64,000 nucleotides of DNA from Prorocentrum cordatum (GCA_963575745.1 CAUYUJ010020738.1:203014-267013), one strand, 5' to 3'. Shown: positions 52,678 to 64,000, counted from the first letter of the stretch. Numbers and translations: made by a program. The notes: generated by a model not told the origin, from the letters alone.

Positions 52678-53604
52678 TTAACTCGACCCAACGATCGAGC
52701 CTGAGTTTCCTACTCCCCGGAGCCCTGGGCCTGCTCCGTCAGCTTGGCCCGTTCTCGTGTTGGCCCCCCCCCCTCCCCCGCCCTCCGTTTCTGCCCGGCA
52801 CTGCGCCCGCACGGTCACCCTGGCGTGGCCTCGTCTCTCGCATGGCTGGGCCTCCAGGCCCGCGCCCTCGGTTTTGCCCGCGATCATCGCCCTCCTCGCG
52901 ACTGCCCGGCCGGGCGGGGCCTCAGCTGCCCCTCGAGCCGGGCCACTGCATGTCCCCGGCCTTCGTGACAACTGGGCGCCGATTTGCTCAGCAGCGGCGC
53001 TGACACGTCACGCCGCGTTTTGGTCCGTCCCCTCTCGGCGCGTTTCGTCTCGGTTTAGATGTGTCTCCTTTCGATTCGTCCCGCTTCGGAACTGAATCGA
53101 ACTTTGAGCTCGAGTTGGCTGAGTGCCCCGCACGTTTCGACTGCAACCAACTCTGGGCGAGCCATGCCTTCAAGCATGTCGAGCTTAAGATCCAGATCAG
53201 TTCGGTCAGGACTCGGGCGTCAAGGACGGCTTGGTCCACAACAACATAGAGCACAACACATTTCAACACAGCATGGCGCAGCATAGGTCATCACATCCCC
53301 CCCGGCGCAGCTCTGCACAACGCAGCGCAGCACAGCCTTTGGCACGGTACCATCCCCATCGATATCTTCAGCGTTGTCAGCGCACATTGCCCAAGTTAAT
53401 TAGTTGTCTTGAAGCGTGTCCATGCTTCGCAGTTTAATGCACCTTTCTGGGTTCGTGGGTCGATCCCGTTTTCTTTCGTCGTTGGCACGAGCCATGTTTG
53501 TGTTTTCAGAGCCCCCTTTCGAACGTCCTCTCACTCGCGCTCTGCCTCGCCACCCGCCCGCCCCGCCCATCCTCTGCCCGACCCGTGCCCGTCCGGTCCC
53601 GCAG
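52678..53604. other. spacer, possible intron or upstream region of the 53.6-kb exons
   Basis: Holds the second 75-bp repeat (53149-53223) and degenerate GCACAGCAC words at 53225-53340. 53510-53604 is pyrimidine-rich and ends CCCGCAG, a good splice acceptor. Confidence 0.4.
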
Positions 53605-53702
53605 GAGGGCATGCGCGCCTGGATCGAGTACACGGGGGTCCTCGAGGAGGACGGCCAGATCTTCGCTTCCACGGACGGACAGGAGTCCCTCGAAGAGAAC
53701 AC
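53605..53702 (+). CDS. candidate internal exon, host gene (possible FKBP-like segment)
   Basis: A 98-bp exon between a pyrimidine tract plus CCCGCAG and the donor GTGAGT. It encodes EGMRAWIEYTGVLEEDG and QIFASTDGQESLEEN. The G-x(n)-YTG-x-L-x-DG-x-F pattern recalls the first strands of FKBP-type prolyl isomerases, but the match is short and lacks the rest of the fold. It ends in phase 2. Splicing to 53803 keeps the frame open to a stop. Diverse codon and residue use sets it apart from surrounding repeats. Confidence 0.45.
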
Positions 53703-53802
53703 GTGAGTAGAATCGAAGAAAGTGGCCCGCGGCACTACCAGTCTTGTCTGCGCGATCTGTGCAGCCTCTTGCTTCGGGGGGATCAAGTCGCTCCGCAAGG
53801 AG

Positions 53803-53929
53803 TGCCCAGCAGCTCGCCTCACACTTCGGACTCTCTCTGGAGGATGCCGATTCCTGTAGCCAGAGGATTGAGCGAAACAGAATTCAGAAGAAGAAGAAGG
53901 CCCCCCTGGCCAATGAAGAGCTGGACTAA
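53803..53929 (+). CDS. candidate terminal exon of the same gene
   Basis: After an acceptor ending GCAAGGAG, joining the previous exon (intron 53703-53802, GT-AG, 100 bp). It reads TAQQLASHFGLSLEDADS and then a basic segment, RIERNRIQKKKKAPLAN, ending EELD and TAA at 53927-53929. The acceptor was chosen because it alone preserves this frame; another acceptor at 53764 would give a different C-terminus. The product is not recognised. Confidence 0.4.
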
Positions 53930-54120
53930 ATTTCCATTGACTCTCGCTTAACTTGTTCAATCTCCTGGGAGGGCGTCATTGCTGCTGCTGTCGCTCATTG
54001 TCTCCAGCATCAGCCGCACTGGCAAACAGAGATAGAGGAAGCGGGGGCGGCGAGGCGTCGAGCAGGGAAGGAGAGGAAGAGGGAGTCACCAAGCGCATTC
54101 TACTACTCGCAACGTGTCCG

Positions 54121-54175
54121 ATATATATATATATAATATGTGTGTGTGTGTGCGTGTGTGTGTGTGTTTGCTTCG
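54121..54175. repeat. TA then TG microsatellites
   Basis: About seven TA and nineteen TG units. Confidence 0.95.
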
Positions 54176-54284
54176 ATGATTTTTTTATCGTAGATCTCCC
54201 GCGGCGGATCCAGCCCATCTGCGAGTAGTGGGACGTGCTCGTCCAGGGAGGGACGGGGTAGAGGATAGCGGGGACGCTGATGCT

Positions 54285-54745
54285 GATGTTTACAGTGGTG
54301 ATAGTGGGATGATGGTGACGACGACGATGACGACATGTATGTTGGTGTTGTTGCTGATGATGCTGATGATGAGGATGGTGACGAGGATACTGCTGCTGCT
54401 GATGATGATGATGGTAATGGCGATCGTGATGGTGATGCTGTTGACGACGATATTTACGATGAGGACGATGATGGGGATGATGACGGTGGTGGTGATGAAG
54501 ATGGTGGTGGTGGTGATGATGCTGTTGATGATGATGCTGATGCCGATTATAATGATGATGGTGATGGTGTTGATGGTGGTGGTGATGGTGTTGGTGGTGA
54601 TGTTGGTGGTGATGGTGTTGGTGGAAATGGTGGTGGTGACGGTGTTGTTGGTGATGGTGGTGGTGATGGTGGTGGTGGTGATGGTGGTTGTGATGATAGT
54701 GATGGTGGTGGTGAGGATAGTGGTGGTGATGGTGTTCATGACTGG
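54285..54745. repeat. GAT/GGT trinucleotide repeat
   Basis: Roughly 450 bp of GATGAT, GGTGGT and GATGGT units. Asp/Gly, Met/Val and His-rich frames are artefacts. Confidence 0.95.
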
Positions 54746-54930
54746 GATGACCGCGGCATGCAAGCCTGGTTGGCAGGTTTGATCCGCGCCCATCCGCAAA
54801 GACCATGAAGTCCTTGGCTTGCTGCCCTCGTGATGCGTTTACTTCTCCCTCTGTGTCGGCGGGAAGCACATCCGTCGCGTTCTGAGGGCGTCTTCGGATA
54901 ATCCGAGGCGGAGTCCAAAGTCAAAGGGAC

Positions 54931-55090
54931 GCATATCCGTGTCCCCTGCCTCGCGGGCCGGGCCCTAAGACCGCGACTCCGTGGATACGGGGCGTTTTGT
55001 TTGCGAATACCCCGCGCGGAACGCATCCATGCGACCGCGTATCCGCGGGATCGCGCCAGGGACTCCAGACCGCAAGGGCGTGGATATGGA
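54931..55090. repeat. structured dispersed repeat, copy 2 of 2
   Basis: Partner of 45926-46092. The stem is CCGTGGATAC (54979-54988) with 55039-55048; a T:A pair of copy 1 is T:G here, so pairing is kept despite substitution. Confidence 0.8.
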
Positions 55091-55137
55091 TACGCTGGTC
55101 AGGGGCAACGTTACTCAGGCTCTGGGGCAGATGCATC

Positions 55138-55200
55138 GACCCCTAATCGCCCATGCATCGCCGACAGGGGCCCGATAGCCCACCCCGACAAGGAACGTGC
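55138..55200. repeat. dispersed repeat family, copy 3 of 3
   Basis: Short copy: AATCGCCCATGCATCGCCGA, CCCGATAGCCCACCCCG and AGGAACGTGC. Confidence 0.65.
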
Positions 55201-56985
55201 GGATTCGCTGTCCCCCCCGCTCCCTGAGCCGGTCCCCCGAACGCTCCCCCTCAGTTCGCCGCTCGTGACCGCCCGCCGCGCGCCGCCACCCCGGCGCCAC
55301 ATCCCCTCTACAGGCCGCGGCCCTCCGTTCTTGCCTGCAGCTGTTCTCGGCTCTCGGGGAAGAACACAAATTGTCACCTGGGCTTATTCTGCAGAGCCGG
55401 ATTTTTCTGGCCTCCGCGCCTTTTGTCGTTGAGCCGGCCGCAGCATCGCCGCGGCGAATGGGAGAACATGTTAAATAGGGACTCGTGCTTGAAAGAAATA
55501 TATGAGGCCCCATGAAAGCCCGCGCGGCCCGACGTAGAACAAGTAGCGCCAGCTCCGATAAACCTTCGCAAGGAAGGCCACGTCGTGCACGTGTTCGACC
55601 TACGCGACCCAGGCCAGCGCAACGACGCCCAGGTCAATGCAGCCCCGCATGTTGCAACAAGCTCGCTTTAGATCGCAGCCCAGCGAAGCCCAGTCCAGTT
55701 CGGCTTTGCGTTGTCATCGAGCGGCGCACCAGTCCTGCGAAGCCTTAGCCGGCCCGACCTAGCACAGCTTGGCCCGATACCTTATCAGAGGGAAGTTCGA
55801 TCCATTCTTGCTTCAAGCGGCCGCAGTCGAATCACGGCGGACGTAGTCTCACCGTTCAGGACCTTGTGCTACGTGAAGTCTGGCGTGTTTTGAGTGCAGA
55901 ATGGCGTTCGCTCCCGTGCCGTTCGTGTTTTTTGTGCCTTGCTGGTGCTCTGGTTTGCCAAGAGGTGTCTTTCGATCATGAGAAGTTGTCTGGGCGTGCT
56001 TCAGCCATTATGTTGCCCCTCCTCTTTCTTCCCTCCCCCGGGCCCCCATGGTTTTGAAGTTCGATTCGAGTGGTTATGCGGCTTCGTGCAGATGTGCCAG
56101 AAGACGCCCCGGGGCGGTGAAAAAATGTGCGTTCGCTTGCGTGTCCTCACCCTCGACTTCCTCGACTCTCCCTGTATTTCCGTCGGCGCGGCTCAGGTGT
56201 CGCTTCATTATCAGAGGAGACCAAACTCCCAGCGTCGGCCCGCTCTGCCTACTGTAGGCCGATGGGGCCCGAGAGGAGTTCGATCGGCACGGCCCGCCGA
56301 CGGGGGGGTTCGGCGCCCGATGCGACGCGCGCGCGATTGCCAGACCGGCGGGAACCACCGCGCACCTCTCGCGCGACATAGCGAGTCCGTCGTCGCGGTT
56401 TCTGCGCCCGCCCGCCCCGTGCTGATGCGCTACAACAGTTGAAATGCTACGCCAGCACGCGTGCGTAAAGAGCGGCGGCGGCGCGTTGGCGGCGTCGAAT
56501 TATCCATAAGGGCAAAGATTCCAGCGCCGATGGCGCAATGGCGCCGCTGGTGCCACATGTTCTATCGGGTCGTTTCGACACGTCTTTATGACCTAGTGAG
56601 GGCGCGACGCACATTGCCAATCAATGGGCGCGCAAGATGTCATGCCGCAGGCAAACTTTGGAGGAACAGCTGGGGGTACGACGTTCTTTTTTGCGTTGCT
56701 GTCTTTCGGTGCCGGGAGCATCCTAAGTTCATTCATTTCTTGGGCGGCAGGGGTTGGGTGGGGCACGCGGCGGGCTTGCAAGCGATTGGTGGGGCTGCGG
56801 GGGCTAAAGCCAGGCGCGCCTGGTGCCTGAACCCGGGCGCGGAATTCAAAATAACCTGAACCATGCTGCCCAGGGTGATGCCCGTGCTGCGTTTATTCTC
56901 GTCGCCATCGTTCTCTTCCACGTCCTTCTCTTCCTCTTGCGTTTTTTTGCCGACGCCGCTCTTTTCCTTCTGCTTCTCTCGTCGC
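55201..56985. other. intergenic, no gene firmly supported
   Basis: A plus frame at 56624-56830 has a hydrophobic stretch (TTFFFALLSFGAGSILSSF), and one at 55894-56442 starts with another. Neither has other support. Confidence 0.4.
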
Positions 56986-56989
56986 TCGA

Positions 56990-57160
56990 TCGCATTCGCG
57001 CCCGGATTCCTGGCCAGGTTTCCTGGCCGAGTTTCTCGGCCGGATTTTTGGCCGGATTCCTGGCCAGATTCCAGGCCGGATTTTCTGGCCGGATTCTTGC
57101 GTCGCACAGCGGCCGGATTTCTGGCCGGATTTCTCGGCCGATTTTTTTTGGCGGTTTTGC
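56990..57160. repeat. TTTCTGGCCGGA 12-bp minisatellite
   Basis: About twelve units of GGCCGGATTTCT/GGCCAGATTCC. Confidence 0.85.
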
Positions 57161-57175
57161 CTGAGACTTCATTGG

Positions 57176-57300
57176 AAGAAAATTCGGCGCAAAAATTCGG
57201 CGCAAAATTCGGCCCCCGCGCGCCCAATGCTCCGAGAGAAAAAATTCGGCGCGACGCCCTTGGAGGGGGTGCCCTGGCCGAAAAAAATCGGCCGCTGGCG
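57176..57300. repeat. AAAATTCGGCGC motif, 4 copies
   Basis: Copies at about 57178, 57192, 57204 and 57240, plus a CCGAAAAAAATCGGCC variant. Confidence 0.75.
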
Positions 57301-58980
57301 TGGCGGGCGGTTGCGCGGCCCCCGATGGGCCGAACGAAATTCGACCGTCACTCCCCGCGGGCCCAGAAAATCCCTTCGGTCAAATCGCTCAGGGATCAAG
57401 AAGCAAGTGGCAGTTCTGTTCGGCAGACGAGTGGTCGCGCGCGCGCGTGGCAGTTATTTGAAGCAGCATGAAAATCGCATTGCCACTGACTTGTCGGGGC
57501 CAGCGGCCCATGGGATGGGGCGTGGAGGTCAAGGGCGCCGCTAGGTCAGGCGCGCCAGTGTTTGATCGAACGCAAGGGGCGAGATTCCGCTGCCAGGGGC
57601 GTCCCGCGCGAAATTGGCAGTCATTCTGCGTCGGTTTGGTTCAGTAGAGTGCCGCTGAGCGTGGTTGGGTTTGACAGGGGAGGGAGGGCGACGGATAATG
57701 AAGGTGGGCAATAACAAACTTTAGAAAAATGCCAGTTGGGCTTTGCGCATCATGGCGACGTGGAGGGCCCATGAGACAGATGACGACGTCGATGTTAGTG
57801 TGATTGTCCCGCCCCCGACCTTGGGCGCTCGAGCGCCTCCGAAACCCATTGGGCGCCGTCCGACCCCGTGGGCGCTGGGCAGCCGGCAGAGGCTCCAGAC
57901 TCCTCCCATCCATTCGCCAGTCGCCCCCGTTCCTCCCTGTTCGGTTCGATCGACTGATCGGTGGTCATGTTGCCACCGCACTTTGGCCCCGAGTCTCAGG
58001 CGAACTGATCGCCTTGCGAGGTCTGTGTGAATATGATCATGGGGGTTCTTGGCGTTTCTCGGGGTGCCGCTTCTTGAAAGAGCGTTTCGGGAACAGAAGC
58101 GGTGAGCCTTTTCAGCGCTCACGATTCGTCGTTCTTCACCTGCGTTCGCGCGTGCGCTGCCGAGGGTGCAACCTGGGATATTAGCGTATCTACGCCCGAC
58201 CAGTCGTGAACTCTTCCTCCCCTTCCTCCTTCTTACCGTCCCTCTGTTCTGGCTTCTTCTTGCTCTTGCGAAGTAGGTGCTCGGTGGTTTTCGCCCTCCC
58301 CCCCCCGTGATTCTGATGAGTTGAGCATGACATGTGGGTCATTCCCGCGGACGTCGCACTTTTGCCCGCAGTAGCAGCTGGGGCATCCCAAAGTAGATTT
58401 TCGCGACGCGCTGGGGCCGCTTAGTTCGCGTGCGGGGATGGGCGCCAAGTCGCGGATGCTCGCCCATGCGACGATTCTGCGTGGCGTTTTCGGCGGTCTT
58501 AGCTCATGCAGCAAACTTGCGCACGCGCGCGCGGTCGTTGGAATGCCCCTGTGCTGCCAGGGGCAACGCCCGATGATCGCGAGGGAGGTCGCGCGTGCGG
58601 CCTCGCTTTTGCACATTTTTTTTCCTGGCGCGGGCCCGTTGGGTCGAATTTTGGCACATGCAGGATTCGTCGATTTGTTCCGGTCATGGTTGTTCGGTTT
58701 CTTGTATTTTGCGGTTGTTTTCAGCGGCGCGCGCGCTTGCCTGGAATTGGTTCATGAGTTCCTCGATGCGCCGACGGCCGTTTGAATTTCGCGCGTTGTC
58801 TTTTTGTGAGATATGCGTGGCGCAGTGCGGAGACCGCAGCACAGGCGATGCTGGTCACGCACGAAAGCCCTTCGCATTCGACGCGTTCCAAAAACATTCA
58901 ATGACAAAAAATATGTTATACAAATTCGTCATTTGTTTCTGCACCCCGCCTCCTTGGCGACAAATTGGCACAGACACGAA
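57301..58980. other. intergenic, no gene supported
   Basis: Unique sequence; no motif-bearing frame found on either strand. Confidence 0.4.
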
Positions 58981-58989
58981 CTTTTGGAT

Positions 58990-59250
58990 GTCTAGGGAAT
59001 TCCTCGGATCGGCGCTGGACCCTTTCCTGACGCACGAAGCGCGCCAGGGGCGGTGCCAGGGGAGCAGCGCCGATGCAAGAGGTAGTCGTGTTGGGCGCTG
59101 GGCCTCCCTCCCTGGCGCGCGGAGCGTGCCAGGGGCGGCGGTGGAGACACCGCCCGAGGGACTACGTACTTGGCGGATCGGCGTTGGACCCCCCGCCGTA
59201 GCCCCTCGCGCAGTCCGCGCGCAATGGAGGGAGTCCAGCGCCGATCCGAG
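58990..59250. repeat. dispersed hairpin element, second location
   Basis: CCCTGGCGCG (59110-59119) pairs with CGTGCCAGGG (59125-59134) with one G:T pair. GGATCGGCGTTGGAC (59175-59189) pairs with GTCCAGCGCCGATCC (59232-59246), again with one wobble. GGATCGGCGCTGGACCC near 59007 repeats the outer motif. Compare 23395-23495. Confidence 0.75.
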
Positions 59251-59640
59251 CAGTCCCCGCCGGTCCGAGCCGATCTGCCCTCCGCGGCTGCTCAGGAGCC
59301 CCTGAGCTTCATCCTCGGCGAGGAGGGGTCGCCGGGCACCCGTTCCGAATGCATGGCAAGTGGCCCCCCCTCAGGCCGAGCGGCAGAGGGGGCAGCGTCC
59401 CCTGAGACCCGGGCGATGTATTTTTGTCACGCCAGGTGTTTACGCTCGGATTCGGGCCCTGGGGCCATCACAGATCGATCCTGCTCGAACACTGACGCAG
59501 GAAGATGGGGTCTAGGGCTGCGAGTGCAATTTTTCGTGATGCTGTATTTCTCAACCATCCTGTGGTGTTGGGTCCTCGTTTTGAAGAGACAGCGCCCCGC
59601 GTCTCCCTCCTCCTCCCGCTGCCCACTCCCTCCCCATCTC
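59251..59640. other. spacer, no gene seen
   Basis: No coding motif. Confidence 0.4.
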
Positions 59641-59642
59641 AC

Positions 59643-59701
<59 letters not shown>

Positions 59702-59759
59702 CCACCACCATCACCATCATCGCGGGCACCATCGCCATCATCGGCGTCATCAACATCGC

Positions 59760-59793
<34 letters not shown>

Positions 59794-59880
59794 ATCATCA
59801 TCATCATCACCACCATCACCATCATCGCGGGCACCATCGCCATCATCGGCGTCATCAACATCGCCATCGTCAGCGTCGTG
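59641..59880. repeat. CAT/ATC microsatellite with a ~110-bp internal duplication
   Basis: About 20 CAT units, then two copies of CATCATCGCGGGCACCATCG and GTCATCAACATCGCC separated by GTCATC repeats. Confidence 0.95.
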
Positions 59881-59924
59881 CCTCTGTTCTCCGCGTGCCC
59901 ACCAATTCGGCACACATCTCACAC

Positions 59925-61110
59925 GTTTCGTGGCCCCATAGGGAGCTCCACCTAAAGCCCCAATGAGAAAGTTCGCATGACGGCCCCGTCCCATTTCGGC
60001 ACACCCCTCACCCGCTTCGTGGCCCCATAGGGGACTCCACCGAAGGCCCCAGTGGGAAAATTCGCATGGCGGCCCCGCCTCATTTCAACACACCCCTCAC
60101 ACGTTTCGTGGCCCCACAGGGAGCTCCACCTAAGGCCCAATGGGAAAGTTCGCATGGCGGCCCTGCCTCAGTTCGGCACACCCCTCACACGTTTCGTGGC
60201 CCCATAAGGAGCTCCACCAAAGGCCCCAATGGGAAAGTTCGCATGGCGGCCCTGCCTCAGTTCGGCACACCCCTCACACGTTTCGTGCACCATAGGGATC
60301 TCCACCTAAGGCCCCAATGGGAAAGTTCGCATGGCGGCCCCGCCTCATTTCGGCACACCCCTCACACGTTTCGTGGCCCTGTGGGGAGCTCCACCGAAGG
60401 CTCCAGTGGAAGTTCGCATGGCGGCCCTGCTTCATTCTGGCACACCCCTCACGAGGAGCGTAGCCCATAGGGAGCTCCACCGAAGGCCCCAGGGGGAAAG
60501 TTCGCATGGCGGCCCCGCCCCAGTTCGGCGCACCCCTCACGAGTAGGGAGCTCCACCGAAGGCCCAGTGGGAAAGTTCGCATGGCGGCCCCGCCCCAGTT
60601 CGGCGCACCGCTCACGAGGATCGTGGCCCCATAGGGAGCTCCACCGAAGGCCCAGTGGGAAAGTTCGCATGGCTGCCCCGCCCCAGTTCGGCACACCCCT
60701 CACACGTTTCGTGGCCCCGTGGGGAACTCCACCGAAGGCCCCAGTGGGAAAGTTCGCATGGCGGCCCCGCCCCAGTTCGGCGAACCCCTCACAAGGACCG
60801 TGGCCCTATAGGGTCGTGGCCCCATAGGGAGCTCCACCTAAGGCCCCAGTGGGAAAATTCGCATGGCGGCCCCGTCCCAGTTCGGCGCACCCCTCACGAG
60901 GATCGGGGCCCCATAGGGAGCTCTACCAAAGGCCCCAGTGGGAAACTTCGCATGGCGGCCCCGCCCCAGTTCGGCGCACCGCTCATGAGGATCGTGGCCC
61001 CATAGGGAGCTCCACCGAAGGCCCAGTGGGAAAGTTCGCATGGCTGCCCCGCCCCAGTTCGGCGCACCGCTCACAAGGATCGTGACCCCATAGGGAGCTT
61101 CATCGAACAT
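59925..61110. repeat. ~88-bp tandem satellite, 13 units
   Basis: Units contain TTCGTGGCCCCATAGGGAGC, TCCACCGAAGGCCCC, AGTGGGAAAGTTCGCATGG and CGGCCCCGCC. TTCGCATG occurs 13 times between 59972 and 61034; spacing is 75-105 bp, mostly 86-92. Frames open on both strands are repeat-driven. Confidence 0.95.
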
Positions 61111-61290
61111 GATAGTCACGACTGCGTTACTCACAGCTGCAAATGGTTGGGACCTTTGTCAGGCTAATTTTCTCGCAACGTCGGATCTCGGGGTCAAGCT
61201 CAGGGCTAGTAGAGCGGCAGAGCGCAGAACAGGGCTTACGGGAAGATTCCTCCCGCTTCGCGGGGTGCACGTCCGGAGCACGTACAGTCC

Positions 61291-62175
61291 AGTCATTGCG
61301 GGGCCTCTTGGGAGCTTCTTTGTGGCCTCTTGGAGGTATCTTGGGGGCTTCTTGTGGCCTCTTCTGTACTGGGCTTCTTTGGGGCCTCTTGGGGCCTCTT
61401 GGGGGCGTCTTGGGCCGTCTTGGGGCGCCATTGTGGCGTGTGGCCCATTCGGAGGCCGGTCTCTCGAGGCCAGTCTGGGGCCTCTCGCGGCCGTATGGAA
61501 AAGTGCTCAAATGTGGAGGGTGTGGGCAACGGTGTGTGTGCGTTGGTTGGCGTGACCTGCTCGGCTGCCGCGCGTGCGTGCCGCTCCGTCCTGCAATCCC
61601 CAGGGCTTCTGGGCGGCCTCATGGGGGGCTCTTGGGAGCCTGTTGCAAGCCTCGTGGGGGCTTCTTGGAGCGTCTTTGGGGCCGCTTTGGGGCCTCTTGG
61701 GGCTTCTTGTTGACGTCTTGCGCCGGCTTGGAACGCTCTTGCGCCGTCTGGCCCCTTTCGGAGGCCATCTTGGAGGCTTCTCGCGGCCGCCTTGGGGCTC
61801 TCTTGGAGTCCTCTTGGGTCGTCTTGGGGGCCCCTTGGACCGTCTTGGGGGCCTCTTCTTGCCGTCTCGGGGCCCTCTTGAGCAATCCTGGGGCCCCTTT
61901 TGGGGCCTCGTTGGCCGTCTTGAAGGCTTCTTGGAGGCTGCTTGGGCCGTCATGGTCCTCTGGAAAGCAGAAAAGGCGAGAACGCTAAAATCTTTCAAAA
62001 ACAAATGGAAAATCAAGGATTTTGGCTCCTGGAGGCGCTTTTTCGAGTCCTCTTGCGGCCCCATTGAGCCGTCTTGGGGGCCTCACTGGCCCTCTTGGGA
62101 CCATCCAGGGCCGTCTTGCGGCCATCTTGGGCCATCTTGAGGCCCTCTTGGTGTCCCCAGAGGCCCCAGAGGCCC
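61291..62175. repeat. CCTCTTGGGGG 12-bp repeat array, largest block
   Basis: Two runs (61291-61440 and 61600-61950) and a tail (62050-62175) of GGGGCCTCTTGGG/CCGTCTTGGG units. Between them, 61960-62030 is an A-rich insert with GGAAAGCAGAAAAGGCGAGA that recalls the GGAAAGCCCAAA part of the 321-bp unit. Confidence 0.85.
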
Positions 62176-62335
62176 AAATCGTCGATTTACTATGCTAAAA
62201 AATGGTTTTGAGAGCCCGAGAAGAGGGGCATCCATCTTGCGTCGGCGGAGTGGCGCGATTCCAAGGGGGGGTGCGGGGGGAGACATGACAAGTAGCACGC
62301 GTGCCCTGGCTCTTGCACATTTGCGCAGAGAAAGA
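62176..62335. other. spacer, no gene seen
   Basis: Short unique sequence with G-runs at 62265-62280. Confidence 0.4.
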
Positions 62336-63895
62336 GGAGGAGGAGCATGCGGGGGGCGAGAGGGCCAGGGGATGGGGGGCTAGAGCCAGGGGGACGGAAC
62401 CAAGGAAATAAAGGGTCCGGGGCGAGGAGGGCTGGGGCCGAGGCCAGGGTCGGGGCGAGTGGGAATCCAGGGGCAGGGCAGGGGGACTGAAGCTCGGACC
62501 AGGGGCTCGAACCACGAAAATACACCGGGGCGAGGAGGGCTGGGGCGAAGGCCAGGGTCGGGGCGAGTGGGGCCACGGCCAGGAAACAAGCTGAGCTCAG
62601 CCAGGGCCAGAGGGCTGGGGCTCGGACCCGAGGCCAGAGGTCCGGGTTGGGGCGAGGGGGCGAGGGGGGGCGGGCCACAGCCTAGGGGGACGGGGGCGAG
62701 GGGAAGCGGGCCACAGCCAGGGGGGACGACGACAAACCACGAACCACGAAAATAAAAGGGCCGGGGAGAGGGGGGCTGGGGCCAGGGCCAGGGGGCGCCA
62801 GAGCCAAGGAGGGAGGCTGGGTTCAGGGCCAGGGCAGGAGGACGGGGGCGAGGGGGCTAGGGAAGCAGGCCACAGCCAGGGGGACGACGACGAACTAAAG
62901 GGTCCGGGGCGAGGGGGGCTGGGGCCAGGGCCAGGGGACGACAGAGCCAAGACGGGAGGCTGGGTTGAGGGCCAGGGCAGGAGGACGGGGGCGAGGACGA
63001 ACGAAAACAAAGGGTCCAGGGCGAGGAGGGCTGGGGCCAGGGCCAGGGGAGGAGGCAGGATCCAGGGCCAGGACCTGAGGGACGACGACGAACGATTATC
63101 AATAGTCCAGGGCGAGGGGGGCTGGGGCCAGGGCCGGGGGGAGGGGGAAGCGTGGTCCAGGGCCAGGGCCAGCGGGGCGAGGGGGGCTGTGGGCCAGGAC
63201 CAAAGGGAGGTTGGTCCAGGGCCAGGACCGGACCAGGGACGACGACGAGCGAAAATAAAGGGTCCAGGGCGAGGGGGACTGGGGCAGGGCCGTCGGGGGG
63301 GAGGCTGGGTCCAGGGCCAGGGCCAGCGGGGCGAGGGGGGCTGGGGCCAGGACCAGCCGGGGAGGTTGGTCCAGGGCCAGGACCGGACCAGGGGGACGAC
63401 GACGACGAACCACGAAAATAAAAAAGTCCAGGGCGAGGGGGACTGGGGCCAGGGCCGGGGAGGCTGGGTCCACGGCCAGGGCCAGCGGGGCGAGGGGGGC
63501 TGGGGCCAGGACCAGCGGGGGAGGTTGGTCCAGGGCCAGGACCGGACCAGGGACGACGACGAGCGAAAATACGGAGTCCAGGGCGGGGGGGACTGGAGCC
63601 GGGGCCGGGGGGGGGAGGCTGGGTCCACGGCCAGGGCAAGCGGGGCGAGAGGGGCTGGGGCCAGGACCAGGGAGGGAGGTTGGGTCCAGGGCCAGGACCG
63701 GATCAGGGGGACGACGACGACGAACAAAAATATCCAGGGCGAGGGGGACTGGGGCCAGGGCCGGGGGGGGGGGAGGCCGGGTCCACGGCCAGGGCCAGCG
63801 GGGCGAGGGGGGCTGGGGCCACGACCAGGGGGGAGGTTGGGTCACCAGGGGGACGACGACGACGACGAACGAAAATAAAGAGGTCCGAGCGCTAG
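62336..63895. repeat. G-rich ~155-bp higher-order repeat
   Basis: GGGGCCAGGGCCAGGG-type short units organised in ~155-bp blocks, each closing with GACGACGACGA and (A)CGAAAATAAAG. Block ends lie near 63255, 63415, 63575, 63730 and 63875; earlier blocks are less regular. Confidence 0.9.
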
Positions 63896-64000
63896 AGCAC
63901 AGTTGTGCAAGAGAATAACGTAATCAATACAGTTTGTGGCAATTTAACGGCGATTATACAGGTGATCCCTAGGCCATTCCCGAGGCGATACTCCAGGACG
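63896..64000. other. unique sequence at the window end
   Basis: AT-balanced and unlike the flanking repeat; too short to interpret. Confidence 0.5.

Noticed and set aside
54285-54869. His-rich and Asp/Gly-rich frames resembling metal-binding proteins
   Set aside because: Direct translations of GAT/GGT/CAT trinucleotide repeats.
59505-59994. His-rich and Asp-rich frames over the CAT repeat
   Set aside because: Microsatellite translation on both strands.
59925-61110. CRISPR-like array
   Set aside because: The whole unit repeats, with no unique spacers; the context is eukaryotic satellite DNA.
62597-63845. Pro/Trp/Gly-rich frames up to 376 codons
   Set aside because: Products of the GGGGCCAGGGCC higher-order repeat, open on both strands.

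Overview
The window looks like nuclear DNA from a dinoflagellate. It is GC-rich and gene-poor, full of low-complexity DNA, and carries protein families I associate with dinoflagellate retroelements: a DIRS-like element encoding reverse transcriptase, RNase H, tyrosine recombinase and a cytosine-methyltransferase-like domain, a second DIRS-like lineage, a Penelope-like reverse transcriptase, and copia-like gag. I saw no operons, rRNA, tRNA or CRISPR. Nothing distinguishes the genus. A 100-N assembly gap lies at 13133-13232.

Layout. 1-1341: minus-strand gag/pol remnant of a copia-like element, with in-frame stops. 1.4-5.6 kb: codon-phased minisatellites, G-rich and GGA repeats, and inverted CTGGTTTCGCC arrays. 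5.9-7.5 kb: a possible exon and dispersed repeats. 7.52-19.00 kb: DIRS-like element 1, bounded by roughly 100-bp direct repeats. Its recombinase gene is split by a 5.4-kb foldback insertion (12284-17681) that has long inverted termini and carries one intact 175-codon frame. 19.2-27.4 kb: intergenic tandem and dispersed repeats. 27.4-29.9 kb: a decayed gene of unrecognised function. 31-32.9 kb: 12-bp repeats, a T/A tract and a long GA microsatellite. 33.0-39.2 kb: DIRS-like element 2, with the methyltransferase-like domain ahead of the RT/RNase H and recombinase. 39.3-45.5 kb: satellites with periods of 5, about 457, 321, 12 and 138 bp. 45.9-48.0 kb: structured dispersed repeats. 48.03-51.99 kb: minus-strand Penelope-like element with permuted terminal repeats. 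53.6-53.9 kb: two candidate exons of a host gene. 54-64 kb: trinucleotide repeats, hairpins, an 88-bp satellite of 13 units, more 12-bp arrays and a ~155-bp G-rich higher-order repeat.

Almost every recognisable coding stretch is a broken mobile-element gene, with frameshifts, stops and some replaced catalytic residues. The foldback insertion is the most interesting object. It lies within the recombinase coding sequence, starts with GT and ends with AG, and GT-AG removal would put the fragment just upstream in phase with the fragment just downstream. Introner-like behaviour is a hypothesis worth testing. Domain calls come from reading conserved motifs by eye, without any database search.
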